A stretch of DNA of 64,000 nt from CAVZCK01 sp963798805 (lineage in GTDB: Bacteria > Pseudomonadota > Alphaproteobacteria > Rhizobiales > Rhodomicrobiaceae), in the NCBI GenBank assembly GCA_963798805.1, contig CAWCVC010000002.1, positions 186,001 to 250,000 on the forward strand. Reading direction: 5' to 3'. The stretch's first letter is position 1. Each line of letters starts with the position of its first letter. The position numbers and the translations under genes were made by a program. The notes below the pieces were generated by a model, which worked only from the letters and a program-made list of their open reading frames with translations, did not search any database and was not told where the DNA came from. Below are positions 17,282 to 26,971 of this stretch, one piece after another.

Positions 17282-18421
17282 GTGCACTGACGCAAACAGA
17301 GGATTCACACGCGGCCTAGTTCGTGCGATTCTGCTGATATGGCACAAACCGTCAGCATCATCATCGCCTCTGAGGACCGCGCGCGTTTGGCGGCGGTTAT
17401 TGAGGATCGCAACAGCGCGCAGAAGCACGTCCAGCGGGCACGGATCGTTCTTCTTTCGGCAGACAGGCTGCCCGTTCTGGAGGTGGCGAGGCAGATCGGT
17501 GGCAGTCGCCCGGCGGTGTGGCGCTGGCAGTTGCGATATGCCGAGCAAGGGGTGGATGGCCTCTTGCGGGACAAGACGCGCAAGCCGGGCAAAGCCCCTG
17601 TTCAGTTGGAGACCGTGGCCAGGGTGCTGGCGCTGCCATGCTCCGAGCCACCCCATAACGCGACGCATTGGACCGGCCGGGCGGTCGCCAAGGCTGTCGG
17701 CGTCAGCTTGCGGACGGTGCAACGCATCTGGGATGGGCATCGCCTTCAACCTCACCGCTTACGCACCTTCAAGATGTCCAACGATCCCGCCTTTGCCGCG
17801 AAAGTGGAGGATGTCGTCGGCCTGTACATGGAGCCGCCCTGTCATGCCGTGGTGCTGTCCATCGATGAGAAAAGCCAGATTCAGGCGCTCGATCGCACGC
17901 AACCCGGCCTTCCGCTGAAGCCCGGCAAATGCGCAACCATGACCCACGATTATAAGCGGAATGGCACCACCACCCTGTTCGCCGCGCTCAATATTCTCGA
18001 TGGCACCGTGTTGGGGCGTTGCATGCAAAAGCACCGGCATCAGGAGTTTATCAAGTTCCTCAATGCGGTGGAACGCGCCGTTCCGGCGGGAAAGGTCATC
18101 CATGCCATCCTCGACAATTACGCCACCCACAAGCATCCCAAGGTCAAGCAATGGCTGGCCGACAATCCGCGCTGGGTCTTCCACTTCACGCCCACATCCG
18201 CATCCTGGCTCAACGCCGTCGAGGGCTTCTTCTCAGTCATCACCCGAAGGCGCATCCGTCGCGGCGTCTTCAAATCCGTCGCCGAATTGGAAGATGCCAT
18301 CCGCCGCTACATCCGCGATCACAACGGTCACCCCAAGCCCTTTGTCTGGACGAAATCCGCCAAAGAAATTTTCGGCAAACTCAAGCGCCTGCCTGCACCA
18401 TCTGAATGAGTCAGTGCACTA
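17280..18421 (+). mobile_element. IS630-family element B, copy 1
   Basis: Ends GTGCACTGACGCAAACAGAG and, inverted, GTGCACTGACTCATTCAG, flanked by TA on both sides. 1138 bp between the TAs. Further copies are at 36518-37659 (inverted) and 49746-50887, nearly identical, so this family has been active recently in this genome. Confidence 0.9.
17339..18409 (+). CDS. IS630-family transposase (copy 1, intact)
   Basis: 356 aa. N-terminal HTH (LPVLEVARQIGGSRPAVWRW) and the DDE residues in VLSIDEKSQIQALDR, HAILDNYATHKHPK and TSASWLNAVEGFFS. It is an uninterrupted single frame, so it can probably act on all three copies. Protein identical to copy 3. Confidence 0.9.
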   Translation: MAQTVSIIIASEDRARLAAVIEDRNSAQKHVQRARIVLLSADRLPVLEVARQIGGSRPAVWRWQLRYAEQGVDGLLRDKTRKPGKAPVQLETVARVLALPCSEPPHNATHWTGRAVAKAVGVSLRTVQRIWDGHRLQPHRLRTFKMSNDPAFAAKVEDVVGLYMEPPCHAVVLSIDEKSQIQALDRTQPGLPLKPGKCATMTHDYKRNGTTTLFAALNILDGTVLGRCMQKHRHQEFIKFLNAVERAVPAGKVIHAILDNYATHKHPKVKQWLADNPRWVFHFTPTSASWLNAVEGFFSVITRRRIRRGVFKSVAELEDAIRRYIRDHNGHPKPFVWTKSAKEIFGKLKRLPAPSE

Positions 18422-18424
18422 GCC

Positions 18425-18802
18425 TTAGCGGAGCTCCGGACTGAGCACGTCGGAAGGCAGGCTGTCGTCGATGCGGAAATGGCGCCGCGCCATCTTGCAG
18501 GCGTCATCGCCGGGTTCGCATGCCCGGCAGACGTCGGGCCGCAGGCTGTAGACGCCACAGGAGGTCGAAAATCCAACCTTGCCGATGAGGGCGGAACACC
18601 GATCGCCATTGCAGCGCATGCCGGACAAGCTCTCATCGACGAACTCCGGCGGAATGAGATCGATCTCGGCATCTGTTTCAAGCGTAAAGCGCGGCCACTC
18701 GCGCGAGAAGGAGCAGCATGCCCCACAGGTCCGACAACAGGCCGATTTGCGGGACAATGGCTCACCGTGTCCGGTGGGCGGCGTGAGGCTGTCCTCCTTC
18801 AT
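18425..18802 (-). CDS. YkgJ-family cysteine-cluster protein
   Basis: 125 aa with eight cysteines: ACCRTCGACCSFS near the N-terminus, then RCNGDRCSAL, TSCGVYSLRPDVCRACEPG. This pattern defines the YkgJ (zinc/iron-chelating domain) family, probably a metal-binding or Fe-S protein of unknown role. The stop codon is 4 nt from the right end of IS630-B copy 1, but the C-terminus (LPSDVLSPELR) looks complete. The start is a simple ATG with no strong alternative. Confidence 0.8.
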   Translation of the reverse strand: MKEDSLTPPTGHGEPLSRKSACCRTCGACCSFSREWPRFTLETDAEIDLIPPEFVDESLSGMRCNGDRCSALIGKVGFSTSCGVYSLRPDVCRACEPGDDACKMARRHFRIDDSLPSDVLSPELR

Positions 18803-19092
18803 TAGGCCCTCTGCCTTCCCTCCGTTTGCACAACAAAGTTGCTACGACACGTCCATGCGCGCAGCCCATTGACCGTCTGCACAATATTCAGGCTCGCCAA
18901 AAACGGTGGAGCGTGAGAGGGTCTATCCAAGGTGGAGAGCGGTCCAGATTTTCGACAGAGGCGCGCATCGGCACTTATTGAGCCGTGCGCCTTTTGCCGA
19001 GAAAGAGCAATGCATGACAAGCTGCGCGGCCCGTGACCCCTACCTGTTTTGATCCGAGTTCCGTCATCCTCGGTCCAAAGACTGGCACAGTC

Positions 19093-19920
19093 ATGCGTAT
19101 CAGAGTGGGTTGCGAGTTGACCTTCGAGTTTCCACAAGTGACGCCGCTGATCGCGACGCTCAACGTCCACTTCTCGCGCGTCTCCGATCTCGAACGTCCG
19201 GATCATTTGACGACCTATCCCCCGGTGCCTGTCGAAGGCTATCGTGACAGCTTCGGCAATTGGTGCAACCGGCTGGTCGCCCCCACAGGCCGTTTCACAT
19301 TGGGCACCGATGCGATTATCCGCGATGCCGGACGTCCGGAAGCCGCAAAGCCGGACGCGCTCCAGCACCAGGTCCAGCATTTGCCGGCGGAGACGCTGCA
19401 ATTCCTGCTTGCCAGCCGCTATTGCGAAACCGACCGCCTGTCCGATGAGGCGTGGCGTCTTTTCAAGCATACGCCGCTTGGCTGGCCGCGGGTTCAGGCG
19501 ATCTGCGACTTCGTCCATAATCATATCGGTTTTGGCTATTCGCATGCGAGCGCGACCCGTACAGCTGCCGAGGCCTATGCGGAGCGCCGCGGCGTGTGCC
19601 GGGATTTTGCCCATCTTGCGATCACATTCTGCCGGTGCCTCAATATTCCTGCCCGCTATTGCACGGGCTATGTCAGCGATATCGGGCTGCCGCCGCCTTA
19701 TGAGCCGATGGATTTCGCCGCCTGGATGGAGGTCTATCTTGGCGGGGAGTGGCATACATTCGATCCACGCAACAACGCGCCACGGATCGGGCGCGTCCTT
19801 ATTGCCTATGGCCGCGATGCCGCCGATGTGCCGCTTACCCATGTCTTCGGTCCGAACACCTTGTCGGTCTTCCGCGTGTGGACCGAAGAGGCGCCGGCGG
19901 TGGAAACAAATACGGCTTAG
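19093..19920 (+). CDS. Transglutaminase-like cysteine protease family protein
   Basis: 275 aa from ATG 19093 (MRIRVGCELTFEFPQ). An N-terminal beta-rich domain of the bacterial transglutaminase N type is followed by the transglutaminase core. It has the catalytic Cys in RRGVCRDFAHLAITFCR, the His in WMEVYLGGEWHTFDPRNN and an Asp in the same segment. No signal peptide, so cytoplasmic. These proteins are often encoded near circularly permuted ATP-grasp and alpha-E genes; none is seen here. Activity (peptidase or amidase) is inferred from the triad only. Confidence 0.85.
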   Translation: MRIRVGCELTFEFPQVTPLIATLNVHFSRVSDLERPDHLTTYPPVPVEGYRDSFGNWCNRLVAPTGRFTLGTDAIIRDAGRPEAAKPDALQHQVQHLPAETLQFLLASRYCETDRLSDEAWRLFKHTPLGWPRVQAICDFVHNHIGFGYSHASATRTAAEAYAERRGVCRDFAHLAITFCRCLNIPARYCTGYVSDIGLPPPYEPMDFAAWMEVYLGGEWHTFDPRNNAPRIGRVLIAYGRDAADVPLTHVFGPNTLSVFRVWTEEAPAVETNTA

Positions 19921-19978
19921 AGCTGCGTCGGGATCCGGGGTATGGCCGCATTTGAGGGCAATCCGGCTATCCGTTTCT

Positions 19979-20767
19979 TCAGTCCAAGAGTTTGCAGCCC
20001 TCCCCATGTCTGTTGTACGGACGATTGCATTCCCAATCGTCGCCAAAATTATTGAGGTGAGCGTGTTCTGGCACCTTTATGGCGATGCAGTCGGTTGCGG
20101 CTGCTCGATATCCACGCTTGCACTTCCATCCGCTTCCATATGACTCCTCGGAAAAGTAAGCGTTTTCCGGCACTTTTACGGCGATGCAAGCATTGCCCTG
20201 GGGACGGTATCCGCGGTCGCATTTCCAGCCCATGGCTGAGTAGCTATCCGTGAGATACCCGTGCTCGGGCACCGCGATGCCGGCGCAGGCGTCGCCTTTG
20301 GCTTGGTATCCGCGATCACACTTCCAAGAGCTGCCGTATGAATCGTCCGCAAAATAGGCATTTGCCGGCACCATGATGGCAATGCACTTGCCGTTGCTCT
20401 CGTGATAACCGCGATTGCACCTCCAGCCGGCGCCGTAACCAGCGTCCGTCAGGTAACCGTTTTTGGGGACAATGATGGCAACGCATGCTCCATTGGCTTC
20501 GCGGTGCCCGAAGCTGCACTCCCAGCCGCGCCCATATGAAGACCTTGTGGCATAGGCGTTGGCAGGCACGATGACCGCCTCGCACACGCCATCATGGTTC
20601 CTGTACCCGGTATCGCATTCCCACCCGGTTCCGTATTGGCTCACATGAGCATTTTCGGGTACTCCCGTTGTTGAGGTCTGTGCGGCAATCGCGGATGAGC
20701 CGCCGAGAACCGAATTCAGTAGTATGACAGTCAGCAACGAGCCTAATTCGGTGATCGGTATGCGCAT
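19979..20767 (-). CDS. Secreted protein of seven ~33-residue Cys repeats
   Basis: 262 aa. A signal peptide (MRIPITELGSLLTVILLNS to about residue 30, AIAAQ) is followed by seven tandem units. Each follows the pattern VPxxAYxxxxSYGxGWxCxRGYxxxxxxCxAIx, with two cysteines per unit that could pair as a disulphide. The last unit is shorter (NNFGDDWECNRPYNRHGEGCKLLD). I do not recognise an enzyme; regular aromatic, Gly and Cys spacing suggests a small beta-rich module repeated for surface or periplasmic binding. It is transcribed alone, convergent with the transglutaminase-like gene. Confidence 0.7.
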   Translation of the reverse strand: MRIPITELGSLLTVILLNSVLGGSSAIAAQTSTTGVPENAHVSQYGTGWECDTGYRNHDGVCEAVIVPANAYATRSSYGRGWECSFGHREANGACVAIIVPKNGYLTDAGYGAGWRCNRGYHESNGKCIAIMVPANAYFADDSYGSSWKCDRGYQAKGDACAGIAVPEHGYLTDSYSAMGWKCDRGYRPQGNACIAVKVPENAYFSEESYGSGWKCKRGYRAAATDCIAIKVPEHAHLNNFGDDWECNRPYNRHGEGCKLLD

Positions 20768-21102
20768 GTTGCAGGTTCCTTGTTAAGCGCCGACCCTTTG
20801 TCATTCGATGCCCCTCCGGTTGGCCGATAGGCGGCATCGCTGTTGCATGTAGCGGGCGCAATTATTTACGGCATCCACGAGCGCTGACTGTCTTTCGTCA
20901 GCGAACCTATTTTCGGCTGACGTTCGTTTGTCGAGGCGCTGCTCAATGTTACTTCTGTTCTGATCCCGGAGGCCGGCTCGTCGGTCGGAGGCTCTTGGGG
21001 CCGAGGGTGGGTCCTAAATGTTATGGGGAGCGTTTCCTCTTGGCGCGTCGCACCTTGGGCGTTATGGGAGGCCCCTGTTGGATCTATGGGGCGCCCCGCC
21101 CA
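20768..21102. other. Stretch without a supported gene
   Basis: Lies between the repeat-protein gene start and the small basic protein. It should contain the promoter of the repeat-protein gene. TGACTGTCTTTCGTCAG near 20886 is a loose dyad; nothing else stands out. Confidence 0.35.
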
Positions 21103-21237
21103 TTATTTCTTTTTCGGTTTCGCGGGTGCCCAGGCCGCCTTTTTGGCGGCCTCGATCGGCGAGGCGGATGCTGCAGCTTTAGGCTTGATCTGTTTCGGTT
21201 TTTTTGCCTCGCGATTGCTTCGGCGCTCTTTAGCCAT
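21103..21237 (-). CDS. Small basic protein (NREAKKPK type)
   Basis: 44 aa from ATG 21237: MAKERRSNREAKKPKQIKPK followed by an Ala/Lys/Pro tail. Short Lys-rich proteins beginning MAK.xxRxNREAKKPK are common in Rhizobiales and of unknown function; they may bind nucleic acid. A longer upstream reading exists but lacks that family start. It is followed upstream on the same strand by a DUF1488-type gene 25 nt away. Confidence 0.65.
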   Translation of the reverse strand: MAKERRSNREAKKPKQIKPKAAASASPIEAAKKAAWAPAKPKKK

Positions 21238-21262
21238 GACATGACTCCTGTTCAAATTGAGA

Positions 21263-21526
21263 TTAGAAATCTCGCGCAGATAACTGACAATAATCCTTTC
21301 GAATCCGCCAATAGACGGTATTTGCGACTGCTTCGATTTTCGGACGATTGGCATCGAAGACGTCAAGGAGGGAAGCTTCGTCCGAAGCCGCGCTTGGGCT
21401 CATGCGAATCAAAGCAGCCTGCTCGATGTCAAACGTAATCTCGAAAATTGCGAAGTGCCCCACGAAGCGGATACTGTGTTGTATGGCGTTATAGCTTCGG
21501 CTTGCATTTGGAAAGGTGAGCTTCAT
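21263..21526 (-). CDS. DUF1488-family protein
   Basis: 87 aa from MKLTFPNASRSYNAIQHSIR. The pattern FPNxSRSYxxxxxxxRFxGH and EITFDIEQAAL matches the DUF1488 family of short Proteobacterial proteins with unknown function. The ATG at 21526 is preferred over an upstream one because the family begins there. Probably cotranscribed with the NREAKKPK gene. Confidence 0.65.
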   Translation of the reverse strand: MKLTFPNASRSYNAIQHSIRFVGHFAIFEITFDIEQAALIRMSPSAASDEASLLDVFDANRPKIEAVANTVYWRIRKDYCQLSARDF

Positions 21527-21758
21527 TCCGATTCCTCTGGATCGTCGGTCGCAGTAAAACTGAGACGATCCCATTATTGGATCTAAATCTGCGCAGCACG
21601 GTTCCGCCGCCATTGCTCCGAGCAATTTGGGCGTCAAGAGAATCTGCTCTCACGGTACCTTGCGATCAGGCTGGCGGATCAGTCGAGGAGATTCGAGGTC
21701 CATCCCACAGCGGGCCTTCGAACGATCGGAACGGCTGCGAGTGCCTGGCGCAAATCGT

Positions 21759-22178
21759 CTATCCCCAATAGCCGTCAGCGTCCGAACCAATGCCTTCCCA
21801 GGCCGCATCGATGACCGTCATGCGTCGGGACCAATGTACTTCGTCCTGACTGCATATACGCCTTGCCACATGCATCATTTTCTGCGGGCTCCGCAAGGAG
21901 CGGAATAGCCCTTCGCCGATTTGTCTGACCGAGAAGCGCAAAGCGCCGTCAATTGGAGAATTCGCAATCAAGTCCACCGCAACCTTGAACCGTGTCAAGG
22001 CTGGGCCTGAGCGCGCGTGCAGCGCTTGATCCAGTGCTTTGGCGGACGCAGGGCTCAGCCTATCTTTGAGTTTGACGATTTCGTCAACAAGCGTACCGAG
22101 GGCGCGCTCCATGTCGTCGACGGTTGCATCCACATAACCATGTTCGATCATTCCCACCTCGATTTGTTGCGCCGTCAT
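21759..22178 (-). CDS. Hypothetical protein
   Basis: 139 aa. The first half is helical and charged (VDDMERALGTLVDEIVKLKDRLSPASAKALDQAL); the C-terminal half ends IDAAWEGIGSDADGYWG. There is no signal, membrane helix or recognisable motif. It could be a small stress-related or phage-derived protein. The frame is open and well placed between two other minus-strand small genes. Confidence 0.45.
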   Translation of the reverse strand: MTAQQIEVGMIEHGYVDATVDDMERALGTLVDEIVKLKDRLSPASAKALDQALHARSGPALTRFKVAVDLIANSPIDGALRFSVRQIGEGLFRSLRSPQKMMHVARRICSQDEVHWSRRMTVIDAAWEGIGSDADGYWG

Positions 22179-22769
22179 CAGGCCGCAGGCGTCTGGTTGC
22201 GCCGCGAAGCGACAAGGTTGAGGTACCTCGACACCGCTGCTCTATGACGACGGCGGCGTTGATCTGCTTGATCGTTTCATATCGTTCAGGCGCAAGCGGC
22301 CGGACGCTGAACCGCGCCGCTCTGACCGAGCGCACCGGACGTTCATATGCCAAGCTGTCTCTGCCGCGTGGGAATCGGACGCCATTCTTCTTGCGGCATC
22401 ACCCGGACGGGCGCGATGCTGGCTGTTAGATGGCCCATCATACAGGCTTTCCCGGTCAGTGCCTGCTTTTAATTCATCCGGCGACACGAGCGCGCACCTT
22501 GGCTGATGGCTGCGTATAACATCGATTGCCCCGACGTGCCGAAAACGGTGTTCACAGATTTAAAGACGCTGCCGTATCAGAGACATAGCCGCGCTCCCGT
22601 CGATACCCTTCTCATGCCGGGATGGACCGGCATCTTCGGGTTGCCGGTCTATGCATTCCGCCCGGCGCGGCTGAGGTCTGCTCAAACGCTGGCGGCAACC
22701 GTGCAGCCGGGTTACTTTAGCGAATGCGAACCGATGCGGCTAAGACATGCCGCGTCACGATATGACCGA
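22179..22769. other. Stretch without a supported gene
   Basis: Only overlapping low-complexity frames are present. It separates a minus-strand small gene from the plus-strand desaturase and must hold both promoters. I see no repeat or hairpin worth naming. Confidence 0.35.
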
Positions 22770-23807
22770 ATGGAGCTGATTTTGGAAAGTGCCGACGTCT
22801 CTGCCCCGAGCGTAAATGCTCGTGATTGGACAAAGATTCTCAATCGCTATCGCGGGCCGAACCACGCCCGCAGCGTCTTCGAACTCATCATCACAGTCGG
22901 CTCGTTCCTCCTGCTCTGGGCCCTGATGTGGGTCGCTCTCCACATCGGCTACTGGCTCAGCCTGATCATCGCGCTGCCGGCTGCTGGCTTTCTCGTCCGT
23001 CTTTTCATGATTCAACATGATTGCGGCCACGGTGCATTCTTCCGCCACCGCCTTGCCAATGACTGGGTGGGACGTGTGATCGGGACGCTAACGCTTACGC
23101 CTTACGGTTTTTGGCGTCATAGCCACGCCATCCACCACGCCAGTTCTGGCAATCTGGGGCGGCGCGGCGTCGGCGACATCGCCACGCTGACAGTCCGTGA
23201 ATATCTCAGCCTGTCGCGTTGGGGCCGGCTCCGCTATCGGCTGTATCGCCATCCGATCGTCCTCTTCGGGCTCGGCCCCGCCTATCTGTTCATCCTGCAG
23301 CATCGCCTCCCGGTCGGGATGATGCGCAAGGGATGGCAACCCTGGCTCAGCACGATGGCCACGAATGCCGGCATAGCGCTCGTCATCCTGGGGACAATGT
23401 GGTTCGCAGGTGTCGGGCCATTCCTGCTCGTACACGTACCAATTACCTTGCTCGCCGCTTCGATCGGAGTGTGGCTGTTCTACGTCCAGCATCAGTTCGA
23501 GGAAACCTATTGGACCGAGCCTTCCGGCTGGACCTTGCACGAGGCGGCCCTTCATGGCAGCTCACATTACGAACTGCCCTGCATTCTCCGCTGGTTCACC
23601 GCTAATATCGGCGTGCACCATGTGCACCATCTCTGCAGTCGAATCCCTTACTATCGCTTGCCGCAAGTGCTGCGTGACCACCCCGAGCTTGGGGCTGTCG
23701 GGCGGTTGACGTTGCGTCAGAGCTTGGGTTGCGTGCGGTTGGCGCTCTGGGACGAAACCTGCCATCGGCTGATTTCCTTCGAGGATTTGGAGCGATCGCA
23801 GGCCTGA
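22770..23807 (+). CDS. Fatty-acid desaturase family protein
   Basis: Start chosen at ATG 22770 (MELILESADVSAPSV), 345 aa; the longer frame upstream is not family-like. Di-iron histidine boxes are HDCGH, HSHAIHH and HHVHH, in the order and spacing of membrane acyl-lipid desaturases (DesA/omega-3/omega-6 type). Four hydrophobic helices are visible (ITVGSFLLLWALMWVALHIG and others). It would introduce a double bond into a membrane acyl chain using reduced ferredoxin or similar. No redox partner is adjacent. Confidence 0.85.
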   Translation: MELILESADVSAPSVNARDWTKILNRYRGPNHARSVFELIITVGSFLLLWALMWVALHIGYWLSLIIALPAAGFLVRLFMIQHDCGHGAFFRHRLANDWVGRVIGTLTLTPYGFWRHSHAIHHASSGNLGRRGVGDIATLTVREYLSLSRWGRLRYRLYRHPIVLFGLGPAYLFILQHRLPVGMMRKGWQPWLSTMATNAGIALVILGTMWFAGVGPFLLVHVPITLLAASIGVWLFYVQHQFEETYWTEPSGWTLHEAALHGSSHYELPCILRWFTANIGVHHVHHLCSRIPYYRLPQVLRDHPELGAVGRLTLRQSLGCVRLALWDETCHRLISFEDLERSQA

Positions 23808-24210
23808 CATGGCGGCGGCGCATTGCGTGCGATTGAGAGTCGGCTTACGGATCATTCCGGTCGCTGAGCACGAGCTGCTGCCGGCCGCTGACAAATCACT
23901 GAAGCGGCCCCGGCCTTGCGCCATTTTCTGAGATGCGGGGTGCAAGCGCCATTGGCCGATATCGGCATTTGTGCGTCGGTGCAATATTCACATACGATCA
24001 AGCAAAAATCGGCATCGCGTAATTGTCCGCTCAAGAAGCGCCGAATTCCTCATAATTTATGCGGTCATCATTGACGCCGCACACGGGGGCATGGACAAGC
24101 CGACCTGGTGGGATTCATAAGAGCGCTTATGCGAATGGATGCGTCACGCGACATTTCGCGAACTCGACGTTGATGACGCGCTTTCTCTCTGGGCGTGCGC
24201 AAAAAAATCC
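23808..24210. other. Stretch without a supported gene
   Basis: Between the desaturase and the methylase remnant. This is where base composition falls and the accessory island seems to begin. No integrase or attachment repeat was found here. Confidence 0.35.
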
Positions 24211-24937
24211 TTATTGACGTGCACCGCGTTCTTGATTGAGGTGGAACAGTCGGTCCAAAATTTCACCGTCGCTGAGATCGCGCGGCCATCCATATGCGTC
24301 GGCAACGGCATCGTCGAGCGCGCGGTGGGCGTTATCGAGCCAAGCAGGGCGCTCATTGTAGAGATTAGTCAGCTTGCGTTTTTTGAGCTGTTGGCGCTGT
24401 TCTTCGGTCAGGTCTTCACGCGGTAAAATGCGATCAGGATAGCCGGACGCCACTTCGGCACATAGACTATCCAGTCTGGAGGATTGAGCCATGCTTCGCG
24501 GTAATCGTTGAGCTGCTTCGCAGCTGCGGCAATTGCGACGACACGAGGGTTATGAACGTAGTCGTTCGGGGCTATGTCTGGCGTCAGGCCCAACGGAAAG
24601 GGAAAAGTTTCAAAACAGGTGGATGCATTGTAAGTGGGGTCATTACCAACACCGTGCCATGAGCATGTCGCAAGAGACCAACACTGATGTTGTTTTGACG
24701 AAAGGATGCCGAAGAAAAAGTCGTCTTGTCTAGCAAATGCAAAGAGGCGCGAGTCCGGGATTACCTGTTCGGGGAGCCAAACGAATAAACGATATTTGGC
24801 GACCCTTGGGGTGGCGATGTAGCGGCCAATCCCTTTGAGCTTAGTACGCATTGCAGGTCGTGGCTCAACGTGACGCCACCAATAACGGCGATATGATTCT
24901 CGTCTCAGCTTTTGCCGATCGGGACGGTGCCCCAGGA
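24211..24937 (-). pseudogene. C-terminal remnant of an MmeI/PglX-like DNA methyltransferase
   Basis: Coding signal enters from the IS256-type junction at 24937 (RESYRRYWWRHVEPRP, IGRYIATPRVAKYRLFVWLP) and runs through HGVGNDPTYNASTCFETFPFP and AAAKQLNDYREAWLNPPDW. It then changes frame near 24470 to EVASGYPDRILPRED, RKLTNLYNERPAWLDNAHR and ADAYGWPRDLSDGEIL. This is the target-recognition and C-terminal part of class I SAM-dependent methylases of the MmeI group. The catalytic NPPY-containing half is absent, removed where the IS256-type element now lies. Confidence 0.75.
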
Positions 24938-24976
24938 GGTGGTGTAAATTCGGGCCTCCGGCCGGATTGAGCCGGT

Positions 24977-26213
24977 TCAGATGGATGCGATCTGTGCCGC
25001 ATCCAGGCGGGCATCATTGCAGAGTTCTCGCACGGTTTCCAGGCTCATATAGCGCCGTGTGATCGCCCATTCGTCGTTCTGCTCGAGCATGAGTGCGCCG
25101 ACGAGACGCGTGATAGCGGCCTCGTTCGGAAATATTCCGATTACGGATGTCCGCCGCTTGATCTCCTTATTCAGCCGTTCCAGCGGATTGGTGGAATGGA
25201 TCTGCTGCCAGTGGGCTTGCGGGAAGGCCTTGTAAGCGAGAACATCTTCCTCGGCGCGGGTCATGAGTTCAGCGAGTTTCGTGTAGCGGGGCTCGAACGC
25301 TTTAATCAGACTGCCCCATTTCTCTTTCGCAGCTATCTGGCTGTCGGCTTCGAACGCGGTGCGCAGCGCGGCGGTGACGATCGGCTTGTCCTTCTTTCCG
25401 ACGCAGGCGAGCGCATTTCGCATGAAATGGACGCGGCAGCGTTGGATGGTCGCGCCAAGGACCTTATCGGCCGCGGCCTTCAAGCCCTTATGCTCGTCAG
25501 CGATGATCAGCTTGACGCCGCGCAAGCCACGATCAGCCAGAGAGCGGAGGAACTCGCTCCAGAAGCTTTCCGCTTCCGATGGCATCACATCGATGCCCAG
25601 AACCTCCCTGCGTCCGTCGGTGTTGACCGCCACAGCGACTATGACTGCAACCGACACGATGCGCCCGCCGCGCCGCACCTTCAAATAGGTCGCGTCGATC
25701 CAGAGATAGGGCCATTCGCCTTCGAGCGGCCGGTTCAGAAACGCCTGAACGCGCTCGTCGATCTCCGTGCATAGTCGCGACACCTGGCTCTTGGAGATGC
25801 CAGTCAACCCCATCGCCTTAACAAGTTCGTCTACGGAGCGTGTGGAGACGCCCTGGATATAAGCTTCCTGGATCACGGCGGTCATGGCTTTCTCTGCGGC
25901 CCGTGTCGAAATGCTTGCCTGATTTCGACAAGCGAAATCAGAGGAGCTCCAGGAATTCAGGAAAATAACTCCCTTTGCGCAACTTGGGCACTTTCAGATC
26001 GACCGTCCCGGCGCGCGTCTCCCAACTGCGTTCGCGATAGCCGTTGCGATAGTTCGCCCGGTCTCCAGTCCGCTCGTGGCGCGACGCGTTGCATAGTGCG
26101 TCGACGTCAAGCGACATCAGCTTCTCGGCAACGAAGCCGAGCATATGGCTGAGAAGTTCGGCATCTGAGGCCTTTTCAAGCGCTGCCTTCAGCGCCATTC
26201 TGTCGTCGGTCAT
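24977..26213 (-). pseudogene. IS256-family (Mutator) transposase interrupted by a hairpin insert
   Basis: N-terminal part MTDDRMALKAALEKASDAEL to KGSYFPEFLELL then stop. The rest, in another frame, runs from RAAEKAMTAVIQEAYIQGVSTR to the end. It includes the DDE-type YLWIDATYLKVRR, KLIIADEHKGLKAA, CRVHFMRN and STNPLERLNKEIKRR. About 43 bp at 25905-25947 separate the two where family members read FLEPRR. This insert carries a 9-bp hairpin and shifts frame, so this copy cannot make transposase. Confidence 0.75.
25919..25941. repeat. Short hairpin insert with CTTGT (ACAAG) loop in IS256-type transposase
   Basis: CTGATTTCG and CGAAATCAG form a perfect 9-bp stem around ACAAG (CTTGT on the coding strand). 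It shares loop and CG closing pairs with the hairpin that disrupts the IS3 OrfB, in an otherwise unrelated gene. Confidence 0.5.
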
Positions 26214-26369
26214 CGTGGTGCCCTCGTCGGTTCGGATCGAATCAACAACTCAATCCTAGCCGGAGAACCACGGTGACCGCCTCGTCTGGCCGCCCGCGCG
26301 GGGCTTCGCTTCGCTATATGGCCAAGCTACGCGAAGCCCGCGCTACACCTCACGAATTTACACCACCCG

Positions 26370-26971
26370 ATGGGACACAAGCCCCAGTGGCTCTGGGCTC
26401 GCTCATTCCTCGCAGACAACACGATCGTTGAACGATACCTCGACTCGCGCGGGATCAGCGTCAAACCTATGCCGGCGACGATCCGATATCTGCCGGCTGA
26501 ACCGCCACGACACCCCCATCTAGCGATGATTGCAGCCTTCGGTTTGCCCGATGAACCTGAGCCCGGCGTGTTGCATATGCCGTGTGAGCGGATCAAGGGC
26601 GTGCACATCACACTGTTGCGCTCCGATGGCAGCGGCAAGGCTGACATTGAGCGGCAGAAGATCATGCGCGGTCCCGTGTACGGCACACCGATCGCGCTCG
26701 CACCGGCAAATGACGAGCTCGGCCTTCTCGTAGCTGAGGGCATCGAGGATGCTCTGTCGGGCCATGAGGCAATCGGTTTGGGGGCATGGGCGGCCGGCAG
26801 CGCCGGCCATCTGCCAAAGCTTGCCACAGCCGTTCCTGACTATGTGGAATACGTGACCATCCTCGCCGATCCGAAGAAGCTGGCCAGCGCGGTGCCCATG
26901 GGCTCGCCACAGCTCTGCGAATGCGCGGAATGGATGTCATCGTCGCCAATCTATGGAAGGCCGCAGCATGA
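26370..26971 (+). pseudogene. Toprim-domain (phage/plasmid primase-like) protein, 5'-truncated and frameshifted
   Basis: Residues PMPATIRYLPAEPP, HMPCERIKGVHITLLRSDGSGK and LLVAEGIEDALSG (Toprim Glu), then VTILADP (Toprim Asp), match the Toprim proteins found before DUF927 helicases in phage- and plasmid-like islands. The 5' end is cut by the IS256-type element. After ILADP a 1-nt shift near 26875 changes the frame; in the next frame it reads GQRGAHGLATALRMRGMDV to a TGA overlapping the next gene's ATG. Both ends are thus damaged. Confidence 0.7.

Larger units (their letters stand above)
24938..26367 (-). mobile_element. IS256-family element A (~1430 bp)
   Basis: Ends GGTGGTGTAAATTCG on the left and the inverted CGAATTTACACCACC on the right. 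The flanking 8 bp do not match (CCCCAGGA versus CGATGGGA), so no target duplication remains. The methylase remnant lies on one side and a 5'-truncated Toprim gene on the other, pointing to a deletion next to the element. Confidence 0.75.
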
